Translations under genes and position numbers: made by a program
The notes under the pieces: generated by a model
The model's database searches: none
What the model was told of the DNA's origin: nothing
Seen by the model: the letters and a program-made list of their open reading frames with translations, nothing else
Source: JAFAGX01 sp963759875
GTDB taxonomy: Bacteria; Acidobacteriota; Terriglobia; Terriglobales; Acidobacteriaceae
Length of the DNA stretch: 64,000 nt
Reading direction: 5' to 3'
Assembly (NCBI GenBank): GCA_963759875.1
Contig: CAVXBB010000017.1
Coordinates: 186,001 to 250,000 of the forward strand
Shown: positions 17,434-27,109 of the stretch, in pieces
How the letters are laid out: every line of letters begins with the position of its first letter
Position numbering within the stretch: position 1 is the stretch's first letter

Positions 17434-18579
17434 CTACTGTTTCTTCGGGCGCTTATAAAACGGAGTCGGCACCACCTGCGCCTTGACCCCTTGCCCGCGA
17501 ATCTCCACTTTCAACGATGTACCGAGCTCACTGAACTCAGGAGGAACGTAGGCAAGCGCGATGTTCTTCTTTAAAAATGGTGCGTACGAGCCGCTGGTGA
17601 TATAGCCGATTTCTCGTCCGCTATCATCCAGAACTTTGTAGCCGTCGCGGGCGATGCCACGTTCGACCATCTCCAGGCCAACCAACGTTCTCTTCACACC
17701 TGCGGATTTCGCCTTCTCCAGCGCTTCGCGACCGATGAACTCGGCCTTCTCCATCTTGCAGAAGCGATCAAGCCCCGCTTCCCAAACATTGATGGTATGG
17801 GAGATCTCATGACCATAAAGCGGCAGCTTGCCTTCCAACCGCAGAGTGTTTCGGGCACCAAGACCGCAGGGCACGACCCCGAATTCTTTGCCCGCTTCCC
17901 GCACCGCATTCCAGACCATGGCACTGTTCTTTTCGTCTGCAGGTACGTAGATTTCAAATCCATCTTCAGCGGTATACCCAGTGCGTGCAATCAGAATGTC
18001 CCTCAACCCGCAGACCGTGCCGCGAGTAACCCAATAAAATTTGACACTGGCGAGATTTGCGTTCGTAAGTTTTTGCAGCAGATCAACAGCCTTAGGTCCT
18101 TGGATGGCGATTTGGGTGAAATCGTCGGAAAGATTCTCAACCTTACAGTCGAACTGCCGCGTGTTGTCGCGCACCCAGTTGAAATCTTTTTCACGCGTAC
18201 CGGCGTTGATCACCAGCAGGTAATCATCTTCGCTCAGGCGGTGCACAATGACGTCATCGACGAACGTGCCCTGCGGATAAAGCAACGCCGAGTACTGCGC
18301 CTGTCCAATTGCCAGTCGCGAGGCATCATTCATGGAAATGTGCTGGACCGCCTCCAGCGCCTGGCGTCCCTGCAAACGAATGTCACCCATATGGGAGACA
18401 TCAAAGATTCCCACGCCCGTGCGGACCGCATTGTGTTCGGCAATTATTCCGCCACTAGAGGGGTATTCGACTGGCATGTCCCAGCCGTTGAAATCCACCA
18501 TCTTCGCGCCCATCTGGCGATGGACCGCATTCAGCGCCGTTTTGCGGATGGCTGGCGTAGTGGTTTCAACTGCGGACAA
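17434..18579 (-). CDS. gcvT: Aminomethyltransferase (glycine cleavage T protein)
   Basis: About 381 residues. It transfers the one-carbon unit from aminomethyl-H-protein to tetrahydrofolate. Family motifs include MVDFNGWDMPVEY, GVGIFDVSHMG, a folate-site region near TGYTAEDGFEIYVP and GYITSGSYAPFL. No ATG is available near the conserved N-terminus (IRKTALNAVHRQMGAKMVDF). I chose TTG 18579, which has AGAGGG just upstream; the frame extends to another TTG at 18657, which would give an unusually long protein. First gene of the gcv operon. I looked for a glycine riboswitch upstream and did not find one. Confidence 0.93.
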   Translation of the reverse strand: MSAVETTTPAIRKTALNAVHRQMGAKMVDFNGWDMPVEYPSSGGIIAEHNAVRTGVGIFDVSHMGDIRLQGRQALEAVQHISMNDASRLAIGQAQYSALLYPQGTFVDDVIVHRLSEDDYLLVINAGTREKDFNWVRDNTRQFDCKVENLSDDFTQIAIQGPKAVDLLQKLTNANLASVKFYWVTRGTVCGLRDILIARTGYTAEDGFEIYVPADEKNSAMVWNAVREAGKEFGVVPCGLGARNTLRLEGKLPLYGHEISHTINVWEAGLDRFCKMEKAEFIGREALEKAKSAGVKRTLVGLEMVERGIARDGYKVLDDSGREIGYITSGSYAPFLKKNIALAYVPPEFSELGTSLKVEIRGQGVKAQVVPTPFYKRPKKQ

Positions 18580-18745
18580 TTGGCCCTCTAACAAGCAATA
18601 GGTCGGCAGCAGATGGCAAGACTTATCACCGTAACATGCAAGGCGCGAGGGCAGCAAGGAAGCCGAAACTTGAGGCTCGAACCGGGAAACGGCGTATTAC
18701 CATCGGTACTTTTCCGGTCACGCCCAAGGCGGGTAAAGTGACCGC

Positions 18746-18925
18746 ATGCCGGTTAAGACGAAAATCAAGATTCGCTGCGCACAATGTGAGCAAACGGAAG
18801 ATCATTGCGAGTGCGAGAAATACTGTGTACTTTGCCAATCGCAAATCGAAGTCCGCCTTTGTACCGACGGCTTGTACTATTGCGAGCCCTGCCGCCAGGC
18901 CTGCGACTACACCGTTTCTGACTAA
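18746..18925 (+). CDS. Small cysteine-rich, probably zinc-binding protein (59 residues)
   Basis: An ATG frame of 59 codons between gcvT and DUF92. It encodes ten cysteines: C11-x2-C14 (CAQC), C21-x-C23 (CEC), C27-x2-C30 (CVLC), C39, C46-x2-C49 (CEPC) and C53. The CxxC pairs are those of one or two treble-clef or zinc-ribbon knuckles. The N-terminus is basic (MPVKTKIKIR). A weak GGCGGG lies about 14 bases upstream. So many regularly placed cysteines in a random frame would be surprising, so I believe it is a real gene. Function unknown; it could be a metal-binding or nucleic-acid-binding adaptor. Confidence 0.65.
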   Translation: MPVKTKIKIRCAQCEQTEDHCECEKYCVLCQSQIEVRLCTDGLYYCEPCRQACDYTVSD

Positions 18926-18946
18926 GCGCACTGATGCGATTTCACA

Positions 18947-18968
18947 GGACAGCCGAGGGCGGCTGTCC
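18947..18968. repeat. Intergenic hairpin of the GAGGGC-loop family, copy 1
   Basis: Perfect 8-bp stem GGACAGCC / GGCTGTCC around the loop GAGGGC. Related hairpins are at 40.89, 42.89 and 43.71 kb. Compared with the copy at 40.89 kb, one stem base pair is changed on both sides (G-C to A-T), so the structure is kept. Confidence 0.65.
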
Positions 18969-18988
18969 CTAAACATCGGTCCAAGGCC

Positions 18989-19747
18989 TTAGAGGGTGGG
19001 CTTATGGGCTAGCTTTGCTAGCAGAAGCGCAATTGCAGCGGCTGTGAGTGTTCCCAAGAAATTTACCCAATTGTTGTTAAGCAGATTTCTTCGTTCGAGC
19101 ACGGCACCCAAATAGCTGTCAACAAACATCCCGAACGCACCTGCGACCAGCGGCACTATAGCCCATTTTCGCGGCACTAAGTTAACGAATGCACAAACGC
19201 AAGTCACAGTGATTGCGGCCAGAATGCCGGCAGCAGTGCCAATCACGCTGATTCCTCCATTGGTGCCTGCCGGTACCGCTTCCCATGTAGTGATCAGGCG
19301 GACGTCTTGACTGTAAATCTGCCCCAGTTCGCTCGAAACCGTATCAGCAGCGGCTTCGGCAAGAGCAGCGGCAGTTGCGGCCAGAAAAACGACTCTTCCA
19401 GTTAGCGCCGAGGCCGCGGCGAAAGCAGTTGCTGTAGCCAGGTTCGCAAGAACTTGGGACGCGGTCCGGCCTTCACGATTTTCTGCGGTTCCCAGCTTGC
19501 GCTTTCGCCGGTAACCAACGCGGGTGGCAATCCAGGTAAGCACGAATACGCTGGCTAACGCAGCAAAGGCGCCCGGGCCGGCTGCGGCATACAAAATGAA
19601 ACAGATAAGCGTTCCTGATATTGCCCCTGAGACGCTGACTCCTCGCAAGACGCGCGCCAGGGCCGCAAAGCTCAACGCGACCAGCGCAGCGATCCAGAGC
19701 CGCTGTCCGAACGCAACACCCCCGATCAGCAATCCGGCGATTGGCAT
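18989..19747 (-). CDS. DUF92 integral membrane protein
   Basis: 252 residues with about six hydrophobic segments. DUF92/TMEM19 signatures are visible: GRTASQVLANLATATAFA, LAEAAADTVSSELGQ, TNGGISVIGTAAG and the tail LNNNWVNFLGT. In photosynthetic organisms a relative acts in phytyl-phosphate phosphorylation; in heterotrophs the role is unknown. No good ribosome-binding site before the ATG at 19747, so the start is only probable. Confidence 0.87.
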   Translation of the reverse strand: MPIAGLLIGGVAFGQRLWIAALVALSFAALARVLRGVSVSGAISGTLICFILYAAAGPGAFAALASVFVLTWIATRVGYRRKRKLGTAENREGRTASQVLANLATATAFAAASALTGRVVFLAATAAALAEAAADTVSSELGQIYSQDVRLITTWEAVPAGTNGGISVIGTAAGILAAITVTCVCAFVNLVPRKWAIVPLVAGAFGMFVDSYLGAVLERRNLLNNNWVNFLGTLTAAAIALLLAKLAHKPTL

Positions 19748-19915
19748 CCAATTTTAGACCTGCACACTACCAGAAATAGTGTAGAGTACGTTGCTGCTAC
19801 ACCTGATAGTGCTTTCAATTTCGGTTACCGCCGAAACCTTGGTGCATCAAAGTTGCGGTTGTAGTTTAAACTCGCGGTCACGGCGCGGCTCTGGCTTCGA
19901 AACAAAAGGTGAACT

Positions 19916-20749
19916 ATGGCGGCCTCCGTTTGGTCCGGATATCTTACGTTTGGTCTGATCTCTATGCCGGTACGTCTCTTCTCCGGTGCGCGCAGTTCCG
20001 GCATTTCCTTCAACATGCTGCATCGCACCGACAACTCGCGCCTGAAACAGCAATACGTTTGCCAGTTGGAAAACGTAGTTGTAGATCGCAGCGAAATTGT
20101 GAAGGGATATGAGTATCGCAAGGACGAGTATGTAGTGGTCGAGCCGGAAGAGATCAAAAAGATCGAGCCCAAAACCGCGAAGACAATGGAGATTCTCGAA
20201 TTCGTGAAAGCGGACGAGGTGGACCCCATTTACTTCGAATCTTCTTACTATATGCTTCCGGAAGAGGCTGGCCGGCGGCCTTATGCCCTGCTGACCAAGG
20301 CGCTGGAAGAAAGCAAATATTACGCCATCGCCAAACTTACGATGCACAATCGGGAATACACGGTGATTTTGCGTCCGCATGAGGGTGGAATGATGCTGCA
20401 CACCATGTATTACGCAGATGAAGTGCGCGAAGTCGAGGGATTCGGGGCGCCTGATGTTGAACTCAAGGAAGCCGAGGTCAAAGTCGCTCACCAACTGATC
20501 GAGGCGCTCGCCACAGACTGGGAACCGGAAAAATTCCACGACACTTTTCAAGATAATCTCAAGAATCTGATTCAGACCAAGCTGGAAGGCGGCAAGATTG
20601 CCGAAGTCGAAAAGCCCAAGAAACTGGCTCCGGTTGTGGACCTGATGTCCGCACTCAAGCAAAGCCTGGCGCAAATGGAAGGCAAGAAGAAACCTGCCGC
20701 TGCGACGCGAGAAGCCGCGGCCGCCAAGCGCTCGCGCGGACGGGCGTAG
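19916..20749 (+). CDS. ku: Non-homologous end-joining protein Ku
   Basis: 277 residues, the usual bacterial Ku length. It starts MAASVWSGYLTFGLISMPVR, continues with the beta-barrel ring segment (SFNMLHRTDNSRLKQQYVC, YYMLPEEAGRRPYALL) and ends in a Lys/Ala/Arg-rich tail. Bacterial Ku is a homodimeric ring that binds double-strand ends and recruits LigD. AAGGTG lies 4 bases before the ATG. No ligD is beside it. Confidence 0.96.
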   Translation: MAASVWSGYLTFGLISMPVRLFSGARSSGISFNMLHRTDNSRLKQQYVCQLENVVVDRSEIVKGYEYRKDEYVVVEPEEIKKIEPKTAKTMEILEFVKADEVDPIYFESSYYMLPEEAGRRPYALLTKALEESKYYAIAKLTMHNREYTVILRPHEGGMMLHTMYYADEVREVEGFGAPDVELKEAEVKVAHQLIEALATDWEPEKFHDTFQDNLKNLIQTKLEGGKIAEVEKPKKLAPVVDLMSALKQSLAQMEGKKKPAAATREAAAAKRSRGRA

Positions 20750-20831
20750 AAGAGCCCTCAGCAGTCGGCATTCAGCGTTCAGCATTCAGCGCTGGCATTC
20801 AATGCGCTCGCGTTGCGGAGGCTCAGCCCTT

Positions 20832-22058
20832 TCACTCCGGTTCGCGAGTCAGTTGCGGATCAGGTATAGGTCCGGACTCCAGCTCCTGGTGGCGTTTTTC
20901 GCGGGCGGCATTGGCATTAGCTGTGAATTTCTGCATTTCAGCTTTGGCTTCCTGTGTGCGCCCCAATCGCTGCAGGATTTGCCCGCGTAAATAATGAATG
21001 CTTGCGCTTTCCGGACTCAGTTTCCCCGCGACGTCGATTTGCGTTAAAGCCAAGTTCAATTTGCCTTCGCGCAGGTACACCCTGGCCAGTTGGAAATGGG
21101 AACTGGATAATCGGGGATCAAGCTGCAACGCTGTGCGAAGTGATTTTTCTGCTTGCTGATCCTGTTGCTGCAAGTAATCGATCACGCCGAGCTGATCGTA
21201 ATCGTAAGCCACGTCCGGCTCGATCGCGATGTCTTTGAGAAATTCTGCCTTTGCGTTATCGAGATCCTGCTTGTCCAGGTATGCAGTTCCGAGATTGAAA
21301 TGCACGTAAGGGAGTTTGGGATCGGCTTGAGCAGCAAGCTTGAGTTCTGAAATGGCGTCGTCGTATTCCTGCCGGTTCAAATGCGCCTTACCGATTAGAA
21401 GATGGAATTCAGGAGTATTTCCCCCAATTTCGGTCAGACGTCCCAAAGCCCGCTGCTCCAGATCGGAGCGGCCGACATTTCCCGCCGCGATACCCAGCAC
21501 GTACAAGTAATTCAGCTGGGCGGAAGCTTGCGGCCAGAGCGGTTCAAGAGTTTTGGCGGCCTCAGAATACCGTTGATTGAAGAAGTAGCAGAGACCGAGG
21601 AGATAACGGGCCTGGTACGAATCCGGCACATCGCGCAGCACCGACTCAAACGGCGCGACCGCATGGCGGAAATCATTTTGCCGATAGTAGACCAAACCGA
21701 TATTCAGCCGTATTCCTGCCATTTGCGGCGCCAGGCTCTCGGCCTTCTTGAGCATCGTCAGCGCCTGCGGCCACTGCTTTCTTCGCATGTAGATGACGCC
21801 CAGGTTGGTATAAGCGGCGGCAGCCTGCGGATCCAGCGCGACAACCGCCTGGAAATCTCGCTCAGCACCAGCAAGGTTTCCGCTCTTGAGTTCCGTCTCG
21901 CCGCGCTCGAATAGTTCTTTGGGATCTGAACTGCGCGCAGCGGATCGCGCCACTGGACCTGCCTGGCTGCCCACGTTTTCGGCGCGTGCATACCCGCCCT
22001 GCAACGCAAGCACTGCGCATGGAACAGCAATAATGATGAGGGTTTTAAAACTTGACAC
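20832..22058 (-). CDS. Exported tetratricopeptide-repeat protein
   Basis: About 408 residues: a signal sequence (FKTLIIIAVPCAVLALQGG) and then about ten TPR units from residue 50 to 390, recognisable by repeats of A.ERDFQAVVALDP..AAAYTNLGV and DA-SELKLAAQADPKLPYVHFNLGTAYL. TPR solenoids are protein-binding scaffolds; the partner is unknown. GTG 22058 begins directly at the signal peptide; the frame extends to TTG 22106, which would run into the start region of the divergent LacI gene. Convergent with ku. Confidence 0.82.
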   Translation of the reverse strand: MSSFKTLIIIAVPCAVLALQGGYARAENVGSQAGPVARSAARSSDPKELFERGETELKSGNLAGAERDFQAVVALDPQAAAAYTNLGVIYMRRKQWPQALTMLKKAESLAPQMAGIRLNIGLVYYRQNDFRHAVAPFESVLRDVPDSYQARYLLGLCYFFNQRYSEAAKTLEPLWPQASAQLNYLYVLGIAAGNVGRSDLEQRALGRLTEIGGNTPEFHLLIGKAHLNRQEYDDAISELKLAAQADPKLPYVHFNLGTAYLDKQDLDNAKAEFLKDIAIEPDVAYDYDQLGVIDYLQQQDQQAEKSLRTALQLDPRLSSSHFQLARVYLREGKLNLALTQIDVAGKLSPESASIHYLRGQILQRLGRTQEAKAEMQKFTANANAAREKRHQELESGPIPDPQLTREPE

Positions 22059-22139
22059 TGCTTTGAGTCTCTGCTGTAGTGTCCGCCAGCAAAAGAGCGA
22101 TTTCAAGTCATGCGCGACAATTCAGGCCTCCGAAGCACA

Positions 22140-23186
22140 ATGGTCACGATTCGTGATGTGGCCAAGGAGAGCGGTTTCTCCTCCACCACAGTGTCCATTG
22201 TTCTCAATAACGCGCCTTTAGCCCGGTATATTCCCGGGGCTACCAAGAAGCGAATTGAGCGGGCAGCCAAGAAGCTGGGCTATCGCCCCAATCTGTTTGC
22301 GCGCTCTTTGCGCAGCAAACGTAGCCATACGGTGGGCGTCATGGTTTTTGATATGACCGATCCGTTCTGCACGCTGGTGTTGCGCGGAATCGAAAATGCC
22401 CTGTATCAATCTTCGTTTTTGCCGATTCTCACCGATGTGCATAACGATCGCAGCCGCTTCGAACGTTATCTGGAAATGTTGCTCGACAGGAGAGCGGAAG
22501 CGCTGATCGTCCTTGCCAATTGGCTCTTCGTAAATATCGATGTGCTCGCTGACCTGGAGCGAAGCAGTGTACCGACGGTGATGATTGGGCGTGAGTTGCA
22601 GAATCCGGCCGTCAGCTCAGTGATTGTTGATAATGAACTTGGGGCGCATGCCGCGGTTGAGCATCTGTACTCCCTTGGACATCGCAAAATTGCCTTCATT
22701 CGCGGCCCAAAGGCTCTGGCTGACAGTGCGCCACGCTGGAAGGGCATTCGCACTTTCGCCAAAACTAGGGCCCTGGAACTGGATTCGAAATTGATCGTCG
22801 ATCTTCCGGAATCGAGCGATCCAACTTCGAGTTTCGAAGCCGGTCATAGCTTGACCGAGGAACTGCTTAAGCAAAAGCGTCCGTTCACCGCATTGATGGC
22901 CTTTGACGACATGACTGCCTTTGGGGCAATCCGGGCATTGGCCAAAGCGGGCTTGCAGGTTCCGCAAGATTGCTCTGTAATTGGTTTTGATGACGTGGCC
23001 GCCGCCAGCCTGTACACCCCTCCTTTGACTACGGTGCGCCAGCCCATGGAGGCCATGGGAGCAACGGCTGTGAGCATTGCTCTTGATGGCATCAATGCCG
23101 TTCTGGAAAAGCGTGAGGTTGCCGCCGTTCACCGCAAGATGGCACCGGAATTAGCGGTGCGCGAGTCCACCCGAACCTTGTTGTGA
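22140..23186 (+). CDS. LacI-family transcriptional regulator
   Basis: About 348 residues. The N-terminal HTH is classic LacI (MVTIRDVAKESGFSSTTVSIVLNNAP, with the hinge KKLGYRPNLFARSLRSKRS), followed by a periplasmic-binding-protein-like ligand domain. I start at the ATG that gives the family N-terminus; the frame extends 10 codons upstream. It is divergent from the TPR gene and 204 bases upstream of the TonB receptor, so that receptor is a plausible target. I could not find a convincing operator palindrome in the spacer. Confidence 0.92.
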   Translation: MVTIRDVAKESGFSSTTVSIVLNNAPLARYIPGATKKRIERAAKKLGYRPNLFARSLRSKRSHTVGVMVFDMTDPFCTLVLRGIENALYQSSFLPILTDVHNDRSRFERYLEMLLDRRAEALIVLANWLFVNIDVLADLERSSVPTVMIGRELQNPAVSSVIVDNELGAHAAVEHLYSLGHRKIAFIRGPKALADSAPRWKGIRTFAKTRALELDSKLIVDLPESSDPTSSFEAGHSLTEELLKQKRPFTALMAFDDMTAFGAIRALAKAGLQVPQDCSVIGFDDVAAASLYTPPLTTVRQPMEAMGATAVSIALDGINAVLEKREVAAVHRKMAPELAVRESTRTLL

Positions 23187-23390
23187 CGTGAGTCACAGAC
23201 GGGTGTTTATCTCCTCCGGTATTTTTTCGCTTGACTACGCTCATCGATTTCCAGCACTATTCATACGTTTTAATAGCGGAATTTCTCGCGTTTTCTTTGC
23301 GCAACCCGGTTAATGGCCGACTAGGGCGCGACCGCTGAGTTCTCGGGGTGAGATTTCAGCTGATTTCCTTTCCTGAAGGGAGTAATTGAG

Positions 23391-26300
23391 ATGAGATCCT
23401 GTTTGGCATGCCTCGCCTTACTTGCGTTCACCTTCCCTGTAACCCTGTTCGGGCAGGATACGGCTTCGGTTACCGGTACGGTTAGTGATCCGTCGGGCGC
23501 GGCCATACCGAATGCGCAGGTGACGATCACGAGTGCAGAAAAAGGTATTAAGCACACGGTAGCGAGCAATGGCAGCGGAGACTACTTGTTCTCAGCGCTT
23601 CCCATTGGCTCGTACGACCTTACGGTTGCGGCTCCAGGATTCAAGAAATTCCAAGCAAGCGGCATCGTGCTGCGGGTCGCGCAGAAAGCTCGTGTGGATA
23701 TCGCGATGCAGGTCGGAACTGAATCCACGGAGGTCACCGTTCAAGGAACCAACGTTGCTCAGGTGGAGACTCAGTCTTCCGATTTATCGGGCACGGTCAC
23801 GGGAAAAGAAATCACCCAACTGGAGTTGAATGGTAGAAACTTCACGCAGTTGGTAACGCTCGTACCTGGCGTTACCAATCAAACCGGGCAAGACGAAGCG
23901 CAGGTTGGTGTCAACGGCAGTGTCTCGTTCAGCGTGAATGGCGGCCGCATTGAGTACAACAACTGGGAACTCGACGGCGGCGACAACATGGATAATGGCA
24001 GCAACACCACTCTAAACGTGTATCCCAGCATCGATGCTATTGCAGAGTTCAAGGTCCTCACTTCGAATTACGGCGCGCAGTATGGCCGCAATGGGTCTGG
24101 AACCGTCGAAGTGGAGACCAAGTCCGGAACAAGCCAATTCCATGGCGATCTCTATGAATTTGTTCGCAATGATGATTTCAATGCGAAAGAGCAGTTCCAG
24201 AGCACGGTGCCTGCGTACAAGAAAAACGATTTTGGTTATACGATAGGCGGCCCAATTTACATTCCTGGTGTCTACAACACCAATAAGCAGAAGACGTTTT
24301 TTTTCTGGTCCCAGGAATGGCGCCGTGACCGCGTACCGAGCCCATTTCCCGTGACAAACGTGCCCACGGCGGCAGAGAGAGCCGGAAACTTTAGTGATCT
24401 TTGCCCGGGCTCGGATTGCCCGGTGGAACCATCGGTGATCAATGGTCTTACAAACCCGCTCGCAGGCCAGCCATTCCCCAACAATCAAGTTCCCGTGAAT
24501 CCGAATGACCCCACGATCCAGGCTCTGGAAGCGGAAATTCCGCTGCCGAATGGTGGCGGACATGCCTGGACCGCATCCCCGACTTTGCCGACTAACTGGC
24601 GCGAGGAGTTGTTTCGCGTGGACCACAATTTCACGAACAATGTTCGTGGGATGTTTCGCTATATTCACGATTCATGGAGTCAGATTTATCCGACACCGCT
24701 GTGGACAAGCGGCACCAGCTTTCCAACAATTGAGACAAACTTTATTGGGCCGGGCGTAGGAATGGTCGCCCGGCTGAGCGCCACGGCTTCGCCGACTCTC
24801 TTAAATGAATTTGTCGCAAGCTACACCACCGACCACATCACCTTGGATCCCATCGGGGCATGGAAGCGTCCGGCCGGCATGACACTCGGGTTATTTCCAA
24901 ACAATGCCGGTAAGGTCCCAGGAATCGGTTTGAACGGCGGGATTTTCGGCGGGATTGCGGAAGACGTCGGCTATCTTCCGAATGGGCCGCTCAACTCGAA
25001 TCCGACTTACACGTTGCGCGATAACGTAACCAAGATTATCGGTCCGCACAACTTGCAGTTTGGCGGCTATTTCGTCGCCGCGGAAAAGAACGAAATTCCG
25101 CAACCATCGTATTCCACCAACGGTTTTTTGACCTACGACGTAAGCTCTGCCGTTAGCACCGGCAATGGGTTTGCGGACCTGCTTCTGGGCAATGTCGCGC
25201 AGTTCACGCAGCAGAAGGCCTCGATTAAGACCTACAACCGGTACAAGGTTTTCGAACCTTATTTTCAGGATGACTGGCACGCTACCAAGAAGTTGACTCT
25301 GAACCTCGGACTGCGGGTCAGCCTGTTCGGAACGTATTTCGAAAAAAATCATCTGGTGTGGAACTTCGATCCCAGCCGCTATGTTCCGGGCGCCAGCAGC
25401 ATCGATACGAATCCAGCTTCTCCGACGTTCGGATTAGTGCTCGGCAATCCGTATAACGGCTGGGTCGATTGCGGCGTCACGCCCGGGGTGCCACGGGGAT
25501 GCATGCAAGGCCACTTGTTCAATCCTGCTCCTCGACTAGGCTTTGCTTACGATCCGTTCGGAAATGGCAAATGGGCGATCCGAGGTGGGTACGGCATCTT
25601 CTTCGAACATACAAACCAAGGCGAAGCGAATGCCGGCGTGCTCGAGCAGTTCGCCCCGGCGACGCAAACGGTCAATATCTACAACGTGTCTGGGTATAAC
25701 AACATTGTGCCGCAATCGACGGGTGCAACGAGCCCATTGACGTTTACCTCGATTCCAAACAAGGTCCATTGGCCATATATACAGCAATGGCATTTGGATG
25801 TTCAGCATGACATTGCAAAGAACACCGTCGCGACTATCTCCTATGTCGGCAGCCAAGGCACGCATCTCACTCGTGAGTTTGACCTGAATCAGATCACACC
25901 GGTGCCGGCCAGCCAAAATCCGTATTTGTCCACGGGTTCGCCTATTGGCCCGAACGATTGCAACACGGTCAACAACATCGGAACTTATCAGGTGACTGCG
26001 GTCGCAAACGGAAAAGCCATTTCCGGAAAACCTGCCGAGAATCTGTCCGTCGCTTGCGGCAACGATCCCAGCCCATATCGGCCGTTTGTAGGAATCGGAG
26101 GCATCACGCGGCGAGATCCAAGCGCATCGTCGAGCTATAACGCTTTAGAGGTGTCTTTGCGTCACAACATCGGCGGCCTGCAACTCACCGCCGCGTACAC
26201 TTACAGCCACTCCATCGATGATGGCTCGGATTGGAGTGACGCAAGTTTGATCAACACCTACGACCTCAACGCGCTACGTGCCAGCTCCAATTTCGATCAG

Positions 26301-26960
26301 CGGCAGGTTTTCAACCTCGGGTACGTCTATGACTTTCCATTCTTCAAGAAGGAAGGGCTGACCAATAAAATTCTTGGTGGATGGGAATGGTCCGGGATCA
26401 CCACGATACAAACGGGAACACCATTCAGCGTTTACAACGGAGGCGGGGCCTTTACGCCCGGCGACAATGCTGGCGTAGGCAATAGTGTGGCTACGGCGGG
26501 GTCATGGCCCGACAAGATTGCCGATCCGGCAAAGGGCATACCAAGCAATGCGGGAACGGGCTTTGGACCGTATTTCTATAATCCGGCCGCATTTGCGGCG
26601 CCGGTGGGCCTGACGTTCGGCGATGCCGGCAGAAATATTCTCGTGAACCCGCGACGTACGAATTTCGACATGGCGCTGCTCAAGCATTTCAAAGTAACTG
26701 AGACTACGTACTTTGAATTCCGCGCCGAGGCCTTCAACATCTTCAATCACACCGAATGGGCTTGGCTGGGCGGCGATTCGGGTTCGGCAGCTTCAAATAC
26801 TCCCTTCGGCAGTCCTACCAATACGGCTGTGTGTTTCGGCGGTGGCAATCTTTCCGCTGACAACACGCCAGCCTCACCGTGCGCAGGGAATGCATTTCTG
26901 CAGGCCAATGCAGTGCACAATGCCAGGATCTTGCAGTTAGCATTAAAGTTTATCTTCTGA
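23391..26960 (+). CDS. TonB-dependent outer-membrane receptor, Oar-like
   Basis: 1,189 residues with a signal peptide (residues 1-20). A carboxypeptidase-regulatory-like beta-sandwich (about 25-110, VTGTVSDPSGAAIPNAQVTI) precedes a plug domain (about 115-240, with LELNGRNFTQLVTLVPGV) and a very large beta-barrel ending in the aromatic signature LALKFIF. This architecture is greatly expanded in Acidobacteria and is thought to import large substrates such as glycans. AAGGGAG lies 8 bases before the ATG. The adjoining LacI regulator suggests a carbohydrate-linked role, by inference. Confidence 0.92.
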   Translation: MRSCLACLALLAFTFPVTLFGQDTASVTGTVSDPSGAAIPNAQVTITSAEKGIKHTVASNGSGDYLFSALPIGSYDLTVAAPGFKKFQASGIVLRVAQKARVDIAMQVGTESTEVTVQGTNVAQVETQSSDLSGTVTGKEITQLELNGRNFTQLVTLVPGVTNQTGQDEAQVGVNGSVSFSVNGGRIEYNNWELDGGDNMDNGSNTTLNVYPSIDAIAEFKVLTSNYGAQYGRNGSGTVEVETKSGTSQFHGDLYEFVRNDDFNAKEQFQSTVPAYKKNDFGYTIGGPIYIPGVYNTNKQKTFFFWSQEWRRDRVPSPFPVTNVPTAAERAGNFSDLCPGSDCPVEPSVINGLTNPLAGQPFPNNQVPVNPNDPTIQALEAEIPLPNGGGHAWTASPTLPTNWREELFRVDHNFTNNVRGMFRYIHDSWSQIYPTPLWTSGTSFPTIETNFIGPGVGMVARLSATASPTLLNEFVASYTTDHITLDPIGAWKRPAGMTLGLFPNNAGKVPGIGLNGGIFGGIAEDVGYLPNGPLNSNPTYTLRDNVTKIIGPHNLQFGGYFVAAEKNEIPQPSYSTNGFLTYDVSSAVSTGNGFADLLLGNVAQFTQQKASIKTYNRYKVFEPYFQDDWHATKKLTLNLGLRVSLFGTYFEKNHLVWNFDPSRYVPGASSIDTNPASPTFGLVLGNPYNGWVDCGVTPGVPRGCMQGHLFNPAPRLGFAYDPFGNGKWAIRGGYGIFFEHTNQGEANAGVLEQFAPATQTVNIYNVSGYNNIVPQSTGATSPLTFTSIPNKVHWPYIQQWHLDVQHDIAKNTVATISYVGSQGTHLTREFDLNQITPVPASQNPYLSTGSPIGPNDCNTVNNIGTYQVTAVANGKAISGKPAENLSVACGNDPSPYRPFVGIGGITRRDPSASSSYNALEVSLRHNIGGLQLTAAYTYSHSIDDGSDWSDASLINTYDLNALRASSNFDQRQVFNLGYVYDFPFFKKEGLTNKILGGWEWSGITTIQTGTPFSVYNGGGAFTPGDNAGVGNSVATAGSWPDKIADPAKGIPSNAGTGFGPYFYNPAAFAAPVGLTFGDAGRNILVNPRRTNFDMALLKHFKVTETTYFEFRAEAFNIFNHTEWAWLGGDSGSAASNTPFGSPTNTAVCFGGGNLSADNTPASPCAGNAFLQANAVHNARILQLALKFIF

Positions 26961-26980
26961 GCCTGGCGGCGCTTCGCGCT

Positions 26981-27030
26981 GGATCCCTCGGCCTGCAGGA
27001 AAAAACGCAGGCCTTCGGGATGACCCCGGC
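26981..27030. repeat. REP-like dispersed intergenic repeat, copy 3
   Basis: GGATCCCTCGGCCTGC, a loop, then GCAGGCCTTCGGGATGACC. GGCCTGC/GCAGGCC form a 7-bp stem. Between the receptor and the ABC permease. Confidence 0.55.
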
Positions 27031-27040
27031 ATGGGGGTGT

Positions 27041-27081
27041 GGATCCTTCACTCGGCTGAAGTGCGGTTCGGGATGATCCGC
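27041..27081. repeat. REP-like dispersed intergenic repeat, copy 4
   Basis: GGATCCTTCACTCGGCTGAAG and then GTTCGGGATGATCC; the same family as the copy directly before it, with a CTTCA/TGAAG stem. Confidence 0.45.
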
Positions 27082-27109
27082 TGATTGTGGGCCGAAGTAT
27101 TGCTGTCTT

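Noticed and set aside
18580..18745. Possible glycine riboswitch before gcvT
   Set aside because: I looked on the minus strand for the tandem glycine aptamer hallmarks and the conserved GGAGAG-type core; they are not there. A GGTTCGAGCC-like segment resembles a tRNA T-arm by chance but has no cloverleaf around it.
23187..23390. LacI operator before the TonB receptor
   Set aside because: I searched for a CG-centred palindrome; only weak partial symmetry such as AACCCGGTTAA was found, not enough to call.
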